DNA of 64,000 nucleotides, from contig NZ_JAERRG010000026.1 of assembly GCF_016741935.1 (NCBI RefSeq), positions 62,001 to 126,000 of the forward strand, read 5' to 3'. Source of the DNA: Streptomyces endocoffeicus (lineage in GTDB: Bacteria; Actinomycetota; Actinomycetes; Streptomycetales; Streptomycetaceae). Positions within the stretch are counted from its first letter, which is position 1. Every line of letters begins with the position of its first letter. Shown one piece after another: positions 43,275 to 51,479 of this stretch. The notes below the pieces were generated by a model. The model was given only the letters and a program-made list of their open reading frames with translations. It was not told the origin of the DNA and made no database searches. Both the position numbers and the translations under genes were made by a program.

Positions 43275-44057
43275 GTGGCAGAGCGCAAGCCGATCGAGTC
43301 ATGGCTCACCGACATGGACGGTGTGCTGATGCACGAGGGCATACCGGTGCCCGGTGCCGACGCCTTCATCAAGCGGCTGCGCGAATCCGACACGCCCTTC
43401 CTGGTGCTCACCAACAACTCCATCTACACTCCGCGCGACCTCCACGCCCGGCTGTCCCGTATCGGGCTGGACGTTCCGGTGGCCAACATCTGGACGTCGG
43501 CGCTGGCCAGCGCCCAGTTCCTCGATGAGCAGCGCCCCGGCGGCACCGCGTATGTCATCGGCGAGGCGGGGCTGACCACCGCGCTGCACGACATCGGCTA
43601 CGTCCTTACGGATGTCGAGCCGGATTATGTGGTGCTCGGTGAGACCCGTACGTACAGCTTCGAGGCGCTCACCAAGGCCATCCGGCTGATCAACGACGGT
43701 GCGCGGTTCATCGCCACCAACCCCGATGAGATCGGCCCCTCCGCCGAGGGCGCGCTGCCGGCCACCGGCTCAGTGGCGGCGCTGATCACCAAGGCCACCG
43801 GCCAGGAGCCCTACTTCGTCGGCAAGCCCAACCCGCTGATGATGCGGTCCGGGCTGAACGCGATCGGCGCCCACTCCGAGTCCAGCGCGATGATCGGCGA
43901 CCGGATGGACACGGATGTGCGAGCCGGGCTCGAGGCCGGTATGGAGACCTTCCTGGTGCTCACCGGGGTGACCAAGGCGGGAGAGGTGGACCGGTACCCG
44001 TACCGCCCGTCCACCGTCGTCGATTCCATCGCGGACCTCGTGGAACGCGTCGCATGA
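43275..44057 (+). CDS. HAD-IIA family hydrolase (NagD-like phosphatase)
   Basis: 260 residues from a GTG at 43275. Motif I is present as SWLTDMDGVLMHEG (Asp nucleophile and Asp general acid), motif II as LVLTNNSI, motif III Lys in FVGKPNPLMM, and motif IV as IGDRMDTDV. The cap type is that of NagD/4-nitrophenylphosphatase-like HAD-IIA proteins, which dephosphorylate small phosphometabolites. The substrate is not known. Its last codons begin a 23-bp tandem repeat. Confidence 0.92.
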   Translation: MAERKPIESWLTDMDGVLMHEGIPVPGADAFIKRLRESDTPFLVLTNNSIYTPRDLHARLSRIGLDVPVANIWTSALASAQFLDEQRPGGTAYVIGEAGLTTALHDIGYVLTDVEPDYVVLGETRTYSFEALTKAIRLINDGARFIATNPDEIGPSAEGALPATGSVAALITKATGQEPYFVGKPNPLMMRSGLNAIGAHSESSAMIGDRMDTDVRAGLEAGMETFLVLTGVTKAGEVDRYPYRPSTVVDSIADLVERVA

Positions 44058-44120
44058 CCCGCCGGTGGGCGCCGGCATGACCCGCCGGTGACCCCTGGCA
44101 TGACCCGCCGGTGAGCCCTG
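44052..44120 (+). repeat. 23-bp tandem repeat spanning a stop codon
   Basis: Three units (44052, 44075, 44098), each starting GCATGACCCGCCGGTG, with small differences in the last seven bases. The first contains the HAD gene TGA at 44055-44057. A weak hairpin (44141-44174) follows. Confidence 0.85.
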
Positions 44121-44204
44121 TGCCCCGGATGGCGCAGTAGGCGCCCGCAGCGGATGCGGGGCCCTGCCGGGCGCGTGAGCCTCTTGGTATCGGGAGGTTT
44201 CACC

Positions 44205-44849
44205 ATGCGCATTGTCGCACTCACTCTCTGTAGCGCAGCATGCGCCGCCGTCGCGGCGATGACGGCCGCGGCTCCGGCCCTCGCCGAACAGCGCCACTCC
44301 GCCACCACCACGATCCGGATCAGTCCGCGGGCCCTCGCCCCCGGCACCGAGGTCGAGGTCTGGGCCTTCGGCTGCCCGGACCGGGTGGCCACCGCCTCGT
44401 CACCGGTGTTCGTGGACGACGCGGAGCTGACGCCCGAGGGGGACGCGCTCTTCAGCGAGGCGACGATCCGCTCGACGGCGGCCAAGGGGGCGCACCGGGT
44501 CACCCTGGACTGCGCGGCCGGCGGCCTCGTACGCGCGGACGGAACGAGCGCGGACGGAACGAGCGCGGACGGCGCGGGCGCGGACGGCGCGGGCGGGGAA
44601 GGCGTGGACGGGGAAGGCGCGGACGGGCAGGGCGGCGCGGGCCGGGTCGCCCTCGCCGTGGAGCGCCCGCCCTCGCCCGTCGCCCCCGTCCGCGCCGGCG
44701 GGGGCGGCGCCGCGCCCGACGAGGCGCGACCACGCGACGACATCGGCGCCGCGGAGGCGTACGGCCTGGTGCTCTCCGGTGGTACAGCCGTGGCCGTCGG
44801 CGGCCTCGCGGTCCACCGCCGCCGCCATCCCTCCCGCGCCGCGAGCTGA
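44205..44849 (+). CDS. Secreted partner protein of a class F sortase
   Basis: 214 residues from ATG 44205 (GGGAGG ribosome site). A clear signal peptide (RIVALTLCSAACAAVAAMTAAAPALAEQ) is followed by a beta domain (TTTIRISPRALAPGTEVEVWAFGCPD, VTLDCAAGG, two Cys), a repeat-rich Gly/Ala/Asp linker (DGTSADGTSADGAGADGAGG), and a C-terminal hydrophobic helix with a basic RRRHPSRAAS tail. No LPxTG-like motif is visible before the helix. It sits 5 bases before the sortase start, an arrangement common for class F sortases in Streptomyces; its role is unknown. Confidence 0.8.
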   Translation: MRIVALTLCSAACAAVAAMTAAAPALAEQRHSATTTIRISPRALAPGTEVEVWAFGCPDRVATASSPVFVDDAELTPEGDALFSEATIRSTAAKGAHRVTLDCAAGGLVRADGTSADGTSADGAGADGAGGEGVDGEGADGQGGAGRVALAVERPPSPVAPVRAGGGGAAPDEARPRDDIGAAEAYGLVLSGGTAVAVGGLAVHRRRHPSRAAS

Positions 44850-44854
44850 TCCCC

Positions 44855-45601
44855 ATGGGTCTGGATACCGAGACGGACGGAAACGACGGAAACATGGACG
44901 GCATCGGGAATCGCTTCTCCGGCCTCGGGCGGCTGGCCATCGGACTCGCCTGGGCGGCGCTGCTGCTGGGCCTGTGGATGTGGGGCCGGGACACGACGGA
45001 GGGGCCGGGCGGTCCGGCGCCGATGACCGGGGACGTGGCCGCGGTCGGGCGGCCGTCCGCCCATCCGCTGCCCCCGGCACACGCGCCGCTGGCCTCCGCC
45101 CGGCCGAAACGGGTCGTGATCGAGGCGGCGGGGGTCCGCGCCCCCGTCGTCGCCAGCGGCCTGGACCGCGACGGCGCCGTGAAGCCCCCGCCCTTCAGCG
45201 CCCCCGGCACGGTCGGCTGGTACCGCGCCGGCCCCGAGCCCGGCTCCCCGGGCGCCGCCTTGCTGGTCGGCCACCTGGACACGAAGAGCAAACCGGCGGT
45301 CTTCCACGAGCTGAGCGACCTCAAGCGGGGGGAGCGGGTGCGGGTCGCGCGATCGGACGGGACGACGGCGGAGTTCACGGTCGAGGACGTCGAGGTGGTG
45401 CCGGAGAAGCACTTCGACGCGCGACGGGTGTACGGGTCGCGGTCCCATGACCGCGCGGAGCTGCGGCTGATCACATGCGGGGGCAAGTACAACCGCTCGA
45501 CCCGGACGTACTCGGCGAACGTCGTCGTCTCGGCCTACCTGACCGGCACAACGGGCTCTCCGGGCAATGTGTCGGCGGGCAGCCGCAATGCGCCGCACTA
45601 A
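44855..45601 (+). CDS. Class F sortase
   Basis: 248 residues from ATG 44855. A signal anchor (LAIGLAWAALLLGLWMWG, about 26-43) precedes a sortase fold with His140 in LLVGHLDTKSKPAVF, Cys208 in LRLITCGGKYNRSTRTY and a catalytic Arg just after. The TCGG context and LDTK are class F traits. Class F enzymes in actinobacteria have been reported to cleave LPxTG-like substrates, but their physiological role is poorly known. It is coupled to the secreted partner upstream; there is no LPxTG protein immediately adjacent. Confidence 0.9.
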   Translation: MGLDTETDGNDGNMDGIGNRFSGLGRLAIGLAWAALLLGLWMWGRDTTEGPGGPAPMTGDVAAVGRPSAHPLPPAHAPLASARPKRVVIEAAGVRAPVVASGLDRDGAVKPPPFSAPGTVGWYRAGPEPGSPGAALLVGHLDTKSKPAVFHELSDLKRGERVRVARSDGTTAEFTVEDVEVVPEKHFDARRVYGSRSHDRAELRLITCGGKYNRSTRTYSANVVVSAYLTGTTGSPGNVSAGSRNAPH

Positions 45602-45639
45602 GCGCTCCGCGGGAAGTGCCGTGAGGTGCGGTCGTTCAT

Positions 45640-45716
45640 CTGCGGCTGCGTCGTGGCCGGTCGCGCAGTTCCCCGCGCCCCTACCGGGGGCTCTGCCCCT
45701 TGCGCTTCCACCGGGG
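45640..45716. repeat. Interspersed repeat, copy D
   Basis: Contains GCTGCGTCGTGGCCGGTCGC and GCAGTTCCCCGCGCCCCT as in copy A (near 25447). It starts 38 bases after the class F sortase stop and runs up to the uncertain start of the GH6 gene. Confidence 0.75.
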
Positions 45717-45803
45717 TTGCGCCGGGTCGAAGCGCGGCGCGGGCGCGCCGGCCGTTCGCATCAGGTTGCCCGTACCCACACCGGCGCCCGCAGCCGTATT
45801 CGC

Positions 45804-46814
45804 GTGGTCTCCGTCGCCGGGGCGCTCCTGTCATGTGTCGTGGTCTCCGGGTGCTTCGGGGCGTCGAAGGGGGGCAGCGACCATGCCTCGGTCGCCAGGG
45901 AGCCGAAGCAGCGGCCCAAGGCCACGATCCCCTATTGGGTGAATCCGGACGGCAGCGCGGCGCGCCAGGTCGCGGCGTATCGGAAGAAGGGCGAGGACGG
46001 CGAGGCCAGGCTGATGGAGAAGATCGCGGAGCAGCCCGTCGCGGAGTGGCTGGGGGTGGACGATCCGGAGCGGCAGGCGCGGGGGTTCACCGCGGCCGCG
46101 GACCAGGTGAACCGGGACGCGCTGCTGGTCTTCTACGACATCCCGCACCGCGACTGCGGGCAGTACTCCAAGGGCGGCGCGGCCGATGGCGACGCCTATC
46201 GCACCTGGCTGGACAAGACGGTCCGGGGGATCGGCGACCGCCGGGCGACGGTCATCCTGGAGCCGGACGCGCTGCCGCACGTGGTGGACGGCTGTACGCC
46301 CAAGCGGTACCTCGAGGAACGGTACGACTTACTTACCGGCGCTGTGGACAAGCTCAAGGGGCTGCCGCGCACCAAGGTCTATCTGGACGCCGGAAACCCC
46401 CACTGGATCAAGGACCCGCGCCGGCTGGTCGAGCCGCTGAAGCGGGCCGGTATCCGTAAGGCCGACGGCTTCGCGCTGAACACCTCCAACTACCAGACGA
46501 CCCGGGAGAACCGGGCGTACGGCAAGCGGCTGTCCGCGCTGCTCGGCGGCAAGCCCTTCGTGATCGACACCAGCCGTAACGGCAATGGCCCGGCCCCGGG
46601 GAAGAACGACCCGCAGGCGTGGTGCAATCCGAAGGGCCGGGCGCTGGGCGAGCGGCCGACCGTCGACACCGGGGACAAGCGCATCGACGCCTATCTGTGG
46701 ATCAAGCGTCCGGGCGAGTCGGACGGTACCTGCAAGGGCGGTCCCACCGCGGGTCGGTGGTGGCCCCGGTACGCGCTCGATCTCGCCCGTAACGCCGACC
46801 GTAAGGACAGCTAG
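45804..46814 (+). CDS. cslZ: GH6 endoglucanase, lipoprotein (CslZ-like)
   Basis: At least 336 residues from GTG 45804; the frame is open upstream to 45567, and a TTG at 45717 with a better basic n-region is an alternative. A lipoprotein-like signal ends ALLSCVVVSGC. GH6 motifs: VFYDIPHRDCGQYSKGG, the catalytic-acid region VILEPDALPHVV, VYLDAGNPHW, and NTSNYQTTRENRAYGKRL, PFVIDTSRNGNG, DAYLWIKRPGESDG. In S. coelicolor and S. lividans a GH6 protein (CslZ) lies beside glxA and cslA, the tip-polysaccharide locus, and glxA is the convergent neighbour here. Function is probably trimming beta-glucan at hyphal tips; the symbol is by synteny. Confidence 0.82.
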   Translation: MVSVAGALLSCVVVSGCFGASKGGSDHASVAREPKQRPKATIPYWVNPDGSAARQVAAYRKKGEDGEARLMEKIAEQPVAEWLGVDDPERQARGFTAAADQVNRDALLVFYDIPHRDCGQYSKGGAADGDAYRTWLDKTVRGIGDRRATVILEPDALPHVVDGCTPKRYLEERYDLLTGAVDKLKGLPRTKVYLDAGNPHWIKDPRRLVEPLKRAGIRKADGFALNTSNYQTTRENRAYGKRLSALLGGKPFVIDTSRNGNGPAPGKNDPQAWCNPKGRALGERPTVDTGDKRIDAYLWIKRPGESDGTCKGGPTAGRWWPRYALDLARNADRKDS

Positions 46815-46843
46815 CGACAGCTGGCCAAGGACAGCTGGCCATG
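46806..46843 (+). repeat. Short tandem repeat spanning the GH6 stop
   Basis: GACAGCTAGC followed by two 14-base GACAGCTGGCCAAG/GACAGCTGGCCATG units; the first contains the TAG at 46812-46814. Confidence 0.7.
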
Positions 46844-46862
46844 GCCGGCGGTCAAGCGGCTG

Positions 46863-48818
46863 TCACTTCTTCTTCGGGTTCTTCGGGGCGGGCACCTTCA
46901 CCCACACCGCCTTCGACGGCGTCCCCTGGTCGTCCACCGCGTTGAGCATGTACCACCCCGGCGGCACCACGGACGAGTCCTTCGGCAGGGTCACCGTCAC
47001 CCCGTCCTTCGCCCGGGTGAAGTCGAGCGCGATCGACCGCTGCTCGACATTGGTCACATGGGTGAAGGAGCCGGGCCGGATCAGCCGCATCTTGGTGATC
47101 GCCGACGCGTGCGCGGTCCGGTAGGTGGTCTTCCCGCCGAGCTTGACCGTCCTGGGCGCGGTGTCGGCGAGCTTCGGACGGGAGTCGCGGAAGAGATACG
47201 GCGGGGTGTAGAGGTCGATCTGCTGCTGGAACTCACCCGGTGTGGTGTTGGCCTTGTCGGCGAAGAGCGAGTCCGAGCCGAAGGTCATGACCCGGCCGTC
47301 CGGCAGGAGCAGCGCCCCCGAGTGGTAGTTGCGGCCCACCAGCGGATCGGCCACCCCGCGCGCGGTGTTGCTCTTCGGGTCGTAGAGCTCGGCCTTGAGC
47401 ACATTGGTGGCGCCGCGGCCCCGGTAGTCGCCAGAGCCGTTCGTGGTCAGAACGGTGTCATCGGGCAGGATCACACTGCTCGGATAGCGCGCCTTCGCAT
47501 ACAGATCCGGGCCATCGCGGAACCGCGGCTTGTCGGCGTGCAGATCGACGATCCGGGTCTTCGCCGAGGACTTGGGGTCCTCGCCGACCCCGCCCCCGCC
47601 CTGCACCATGTACCGCTGGTCCTGCGCGGGCGGCAGCAGCACGGACATCGACGTCTCCAGGGCGTCCGAGTCGCTGATCCCCGGGATCACATCGAACCGA
47701 TTGGTCTTCAGGTCCCAGATCCCGGGCGTGCGGCCCTTGTCGTCCGGGCCGTATCCGGCGTTCGAGCCGGTGTAGAAGATCCGGCCCTTGTCGGTCAGGA
47801 ACAGCGCGGGGTAGGTCGGGAAGAAGCGCTTCTTGGGCAGGTACTTCCACTTGTTGGTCTTGGGGTCGTAGATCTCGTTCTTCCCCGGCACCATCTGGCC
47901 GATCTCGTCCAGCCCGGAGACCGCGAGCACCTTGCCGTCCTGGAGGGGGGTCAGGGTCGGGTACCAGCGGGCCTCGTTCATCGGATCGACCGGGACATAC
48001 CGCTCGGCCTTCGGGTCGAACTCGTACACCTGCTTGATGCCCTGGAAGTCCTTCTTGTCGAACGACAGCTTCTGGGCCATCCCGTAGAAGTTCCGCTTGT
48101 CCTTTCCCTTCAGCCCGGAGATCCGGTAATTGTCCTCGGTGCCGGTCTGGTACTTCTTCCCCTTGCGCAGTGCCTCCACATAGACCCGCGCCGTGCTCGC
48201 GGTGACGGTGACCTTCCCCTTGCGATTCTTGCTCTTCTTCGCGCGCGGAACGAGAATCGGATCCTTGGACTCGAACGTCTTGCCGTTCTCCTTCCCCGTG
48301 AAGCGGGTCCCGGCGGGGAAGGTCTTCGGCTGGTCGGGGCTCTCGTTGTGGACGAACATCAGTCCGCCCGCCTTCTCGACATTGCCCCTGAGCTTCTCAT
48401 AGCGCTGGGTACCGCCCGCCACCAGCAGCTTTCCGTCCGGGAGCTGGCTGTGCCCGGAGCAGAAGAGGTCCTTGGGGGTGGGAATGTTGGTGAAGGTGTT
48501 CTTCTCCGGGTCCCACAGGACGCTGCGGAAGGATTTGGCGGCGAAATTCTTGGCGTTGTTCCCGGAACCGGCCACCAGCAGCACCTTGCCGGTGTGCAGC
48601 AGGGCGGCGTGGATCGTATTGATCCGGTATGCCTCGGGGACATCGACCACATCCCAGTGGCCGTTCTCCGCCTTGTACTCCGGTTGGTCGATTTTGTACG
48701 CGTGGTACTTGTCCGAGCTGAAACGGTAGAGGGCCGGGCCGTTCATCCCGGCCAGCACGGTGATCGCCGCCGCACCGATCCCGAAGCGGCGGGTGCGGCG
48801 ACTCGGTCGGTACTTCAC
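46863..48818 (-). CDS. glxA: GlxA-type copper radical oxidase
   Basis: 651 residues from a GTG at 48818, whose GGGGGA ribosome site lies in the end of the upstream remnant gene. An N-terminal anchor (GIGAAAITVLAGMNG) is followed by a kelch-type beta propeller and a DUF1929 C-terminal domain. Radical-copper-oxidase residues are visible: Cys120 in FCSGHSQ, Trp285-Tyr286 in EARWYPT, Tyr-His in GRNYHSG, and the C-terminal His in GSFTHVTNVEQR. GlxA oxidises a glycan to aldehyde during assembly of the hyphal-tip beta-glucan and normally works with CslA. Here that partner gene seems lost (see pseudogene at 48822). Confidence 0.92.
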   Translation of the reverse strand: MKYRPSRRTRRFGIGAAAITVLAGMNGPALYRFSSDKYHAYKIDQPEYKAENGHWDVVDVPEAYRINTIHAALLHTGKVLLVAGSGNNAKNFAAKSFRSVLWDPEKNTFTNIPTPKDLFCSGHSQLPDGKLLVAGGTQRYEKLRGNVEKAGGLMFVHNESPDQPKTFPAGTRFTGKENGKTFESKDPILVPRAKKSKNRKGKVTVTASTARVYVEALRKGKKYQTGTEDNYRISGLKGKDKRNFYGMAQKLSFDKKDFQGIKQVYEFDPKAERYVPVDPMNEARWYPTLTPLQDGKVLAVSGLDEIGQMVPGKNEIYDPKTNKWKYLPKKRFFPTYPALFLTDKGRIFYTGSNAGYGPDDKGRTPGIWDLKTNRFDVIPGISDSDALETSMSVLLPPAQDQRYMVQGGGGVGEDPKSSAKTRIVDLHADKPRFRDGPDLYAKARYPSSVILPDDTVLTTNGSGDYRGRGATNVLKAELYDPKSNTARGVADPLVGRNYHSGALLLPDGRVMTFGSDSLFADKANTTPGEFQQQIDLYTPPYLFRDSRPKLADTAPRTVKLGGKTTYRTAHASAITKMRLIRPGSFTHVTNVEQRSIALDFTRAKDGVTVTLPKDSSVVPPGWYMLNAVDDQGTPSKAVWVKVPAPKNPKKK

Positions 48819-48821
48819 TTC

Positions 48822-49015
48822 TTATCGTCCCCCAAGGGCGGGCTGCGTGTTCCGTTTCTCCTGGCGGACGGTCCACCGCCAGGCGATGATCGGCGCGGCT
48901 GTGGCAGCCAGGGCAAATGATGCCCAAACGGTCATCGCGGGATGACTGTGGCCGAAGTAGAAGGAAGAGGCGAGCGACCCGCCGAAGACCACCAGGAATT
49001 GAGATCGCTCTCGGC
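48822..49015 (-). pseudogene. Probable C-terminal remnant of cslA (cellulose-synthase-like)
   Basis: About 60 codons on the glxA strand (FLVVFGGSLASSFYFGHSHP, then AMTVWASFALAATAAP, IIAWRWTVRQEKRNTQ) with two short membrane segments and a TAA 3 bases before the glxA start. In known Streptomyces loci the gene at this place, translationally coupled to glxA, is the glycosyltransferase cslA. No GT2 domain is found upstream: beyond about 49,015 the sequence changes to AT-richer, unrelated DNA and the genes run the other way. I infer that most of cslA is deleted. Assignment to CslA is by position and membrane character, not by a checked alignment. Confidence 0.5.
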
Positions 49016-49081
49016 ACCTCTTGATTCGGACAACAGTTTCAAGGGTGAATGTGTGGCTCCGGTGCGGCATTCGGGCTCGGG

Positions 49082-49119
49082 GGCTGGCACTCTGCTTCGG
49101 GGCTGGCACTCTGCTTCAG
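49082..49119 (+). repeat. 19-bp tandem duplication upstream of cis-prenyltransferase
   Basis: GGCTGGCACTCTGCTTCGG repeated directly with one difference (49082-49100, 49101-49119), 50 bases before the GTG start. It lies close to the presumed junction of the replaced cslA. Confidence 0.75.
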
Positions 49120-49168
49120 GCGCGATCGCCGTGTTGACCTGTGGTGGCGGGCCAAGGGGAGGGCTGTC

Positions 49169-49966
49169 GTGGTAGCTGGGCACACCGCGGGCGATGCGTT
49201 CGCCGATCCCGCTTCCGCCTCGCGGTTCGCCGATGGTGACCGGTCGCTTGGGGTGCCGCGTCACGTGGCGTGTGTGATGGACGGCAATGGACGGTGGGCG
49301 GCCCAGCGGTCGCTGCCGCGTACGTCAGGTCATCGGGCGGCGGAGACGACCGTGATCGACGTCATCGAGGCGGCTCGGGCCGCGGGCGTGGAGTGGCTGA
49401 GCCTGTACGCCTTCTCCACCGAGAACTGGAGCCGGCCGGGTGCCGAGGTCGACTATTTGATGCGGCTGGTGCGCGCGGTGGTGCGCAAGCACGCGCCGCT
49501 GCTGCACGCGCGGGGGATCCGCTGCCGTTTCCTCGGGGTGAGCGACCCGAGGATCCCTGGGGCGTTGGCACGCGACTTCGCCGATCTGATGACACTGACC
49601 GGCGACAACCGAGGTATGACCTTGACCGTCGCGTTCGATCACGGCGGCCGCGGGGACATCGTCGCGGCGGCGCGGTCACTGATCCGCGCGGGTGTGGCGG
49701 CCGAGGCGGTGGACGAGCGGAGTTTCGCCGCCCATCTGCCGTTCCCCGACACACCCGACGTGGACCTGGTCATCCGGACCTCGGGGGAACAGCGCATCTC
49801 CAACTTCATGCTCTGGCAGGTCGCCTACGCGGAATGGGTCTTCCCGACCGTGCTGTGGCCCGACTTCCGCGCGCCGCACTTCCTCGAATGCCTGCACATC
49901 TACCGGCAACGCGATCGCCGCTTCGGTGGCGCGCTGCCCGAGCGGAACGGAGATTCCCGATCGTGA
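49169..49966 (+). CDS. cis-Prenyltransferase (UppS-like paralogue)
   Basis: 265 residues from a GTG at 49169 with AGGGGAGGG upstream. It condenses isopentenyl diphosphate in cis onto an allylic diphosphate. Motifs: VACVMDGNGRWAAQRSLPRTSGHRAA (Asp38), YAFSTENWSRP, LVIRTSGEQRISNFMLWQ and YAEWVFPTVLWPDF. It has the residues of an active enzyme and the size of UppS, but it is not in the usual uppS-cdsA or recO context, so it is probably a second, specialised copy. Its stop overlaps the GTG start of the DUF2236 gene (GTGA), a strong sign of joint function. Confidence 0.9.
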   Translation: MVAGHTAGDAFADPASASRFADGDRSLGVPRHVACVMDGNGRWAAQRSLPRTSGHRAAETTVIDVIEAARAAGVEWLSLYAFSTENWSRPGAEVDYLMRLVRAVVRKHAPLLHARGIRCRFLGVSDPRIPGALARDFADLMTLTGDNRGMTLTVAFDHGGRGDIVAAARSLIRAGVAAEAVDERSFAAHLPFPDTPDVDLVIRTSGEQRISNFMLWQVAYAEWVFPTVLWPDFRAPHFLECLHIYRQRDRRFGGALPERNGDSRS

Positions 49967-51474
49967 CCAACGCAGACGGCGGAACCCCCGACAGCGGCCA
50001 GGACGGTGCGACCGAGTTCGACGGCGGTACGTCACGGCCGAGTGCGGAGAACGGACGCGGGCCGTTGTTCGGCGCGGGCTCGCAGTTCCAGGAATTCGTC
50101 AACGATCCGCGGTGGGCGCTGGCCATGGTCCGGGCGACGGTGCTGGAGGCCGCGCACCCGCAGGTCGGCGCCGCGCTGATCGACAACTCCACTTTCGTCG
50201 CCCACCCGTGGCGACGGCTGCGCAACACCCTCCGCAGCTTGCAGCGCATGTTCGGGGACGACGAACAGGTACGGCTCCGCGAGGCGGCACGGCTGAACCG
50301 CCTCCACGCACGGCTCAATGGAGCCGACCCGCGGGGCCGGCCCTACAGCGCGATGGACCCCGCTGTACGGGCCTGGGTGGTGGCGACCATCTTCGAGTCC
50401 ACCGTGACCATGTGCCGACTGAGCGGACAGCCTCTTGAGCAGCACGCCATGGAGCGGCTGTACACCGAGTTCCAGGCATACCTGGCCGCCATGGGAGACG
50501 AGGCCGGTCACCTGCCGCCCACCCTCTCCGAGTTCTGGCTCTACTACGACCACGTGGTGGCACAGGAGCTGGAGAACACCGAGGCGATGCGGATCATCCT
50601 CTACAAGCTGTTCGACCATCTGCCCGCTCCGGCCCTGCTGGGCGGGGTGCCCACGCTATGGGCCACCGGCCGGGCCGTCGTCGGCCCGCTCATCGGGGCG
50701 ATCACCGTTGCCTCGCTCCCGGAGCCCTTCCGCCGACGTGCCGGGCTGCCCGAGATGCCCGGTGCTCAGACGCTGATGCAGGGGGCTTATCTGGCCGTCG
50801 GCCTGGCCCGGTTCCTGCCGAACGGCTGGCTCCGAGCTGACGCCATCGCCGACCTGCTGGCTCTCTCGCCCCACAGTGACGACCCGCGAGCTCGGGCGGT
50901 CACCGCCCTGCACGACAAAATGCGGCGGGCCGGTGCCCTGATCCGGCTCATCACGCCTCTCCCTCCGCAACCGGAACCCGTCTCCCGCAACGGCACCGAA
51001 CGCAGTGCGGAGGAGTTCTTCCGCGAGGTACTCGACCAGACCGGCGACGGGTACCTGGACTGGCCGGACCTCGCCGCCATGGCCCGCGAACTGTCCACCC
51101 GCCTCGATCTGGAGGAGCCCGAGGAAACGAGGCTCTACAACGCCTACGCCGACTGGTGGCGCGAACTCCAGACGGCACTGGACACCGACGGTGACGGCCG
51201 CGTCAGCGCCCGCGAGTACGCCACCGCCGTTCCCGCCCTGGCCGGCCCCGCACTGATCAAGGTCGCCGAGGTCCTCTTCGACGCCACGGACAAGGACGGC
51301 GACCAGCACATCGACGCAGACGAATACCGGGCGCTGTTCCAGACCGCGTTCCACCGCGATGCGGTCGGCACCGACCGTACCTACACGCGCGGCGCCTTCA
51401 TCGGGGACTTCCTGGCCTTCATGTCCGGCCGCCGACGATCGACAGCCTACGATCCTCTGCTCGCCCAGGCGTGA
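49963..51474 (+). CDS. DUF2236 (MpaB/Lcp-type oxygenase) fused to EF-hands
   Basis: 503 residues from a GTG at 49963. Residues about 45-300 match the DUF2236/MpaB-type heme protein family, to which rubber oxygenase Lcp and MpaB belong: EAAHPQVGAALIDNSTFVAHPWRRLRNTL, MDPAVRAWVVATIFESTV, LPPTLSEFWLYYDHVVAQEL. Three EF-hand loops follow at about 358 (DQTGDGYLDWPD), 407 (DTDGDGRVSARE) and 443 (DKDGDQHIDADE). Family members oxidatively cleave isoprenoid double bonds. Coupled to a cis-prenyltransferase, it could act on that enzyme's product under Ca2+ control. No signal peptide. The function is inference; the domains and coupling are seen. Confidence 0.87.
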   Translation: MTNADGGTPDSGQDGATEFDGGTSRPSAENGRGPLFGAGSQFQEFVNDPRWALAMVRATVLEAAHPQVGAALIDNSTFVAHPWRRLRNTLRSLQRMFGDDEQVRLREAARLNRLHARLNGADPRGRPYSAMDPAVRAWVVATIFESTVTMCRLSGQPLEQHAMERLYTEFQAYLAAMGDEAGHLPPTLSEFWLYYDHVVAQELENTEAMRIILYKLFDHLPAPALLGGVPTLWATGRAVVGPLIGAITVASLPEPFRRRAGLPEMPGAQTLMQGAYLAVGLARFLPNGWLRADAIADLLALSPHSDDPRARAVTALHDKMRRAGALIRLITPLPPQPEPVSRNGTERSAEEFFREVLDQTGDGYLDWPDLAAMARELSTRLDLEEPEETRLYNAYADWWRELQTALDTDGDGRVSAREYATAVPALAGPALIKVAEVLFDATDKDGDQHIDADEYRALFQTAFHRDAVGTDRTYTRGAFIGDFLAFMSGRRRSTAYDPLLAQA

Positions 51475-51479
51475 GCCGC

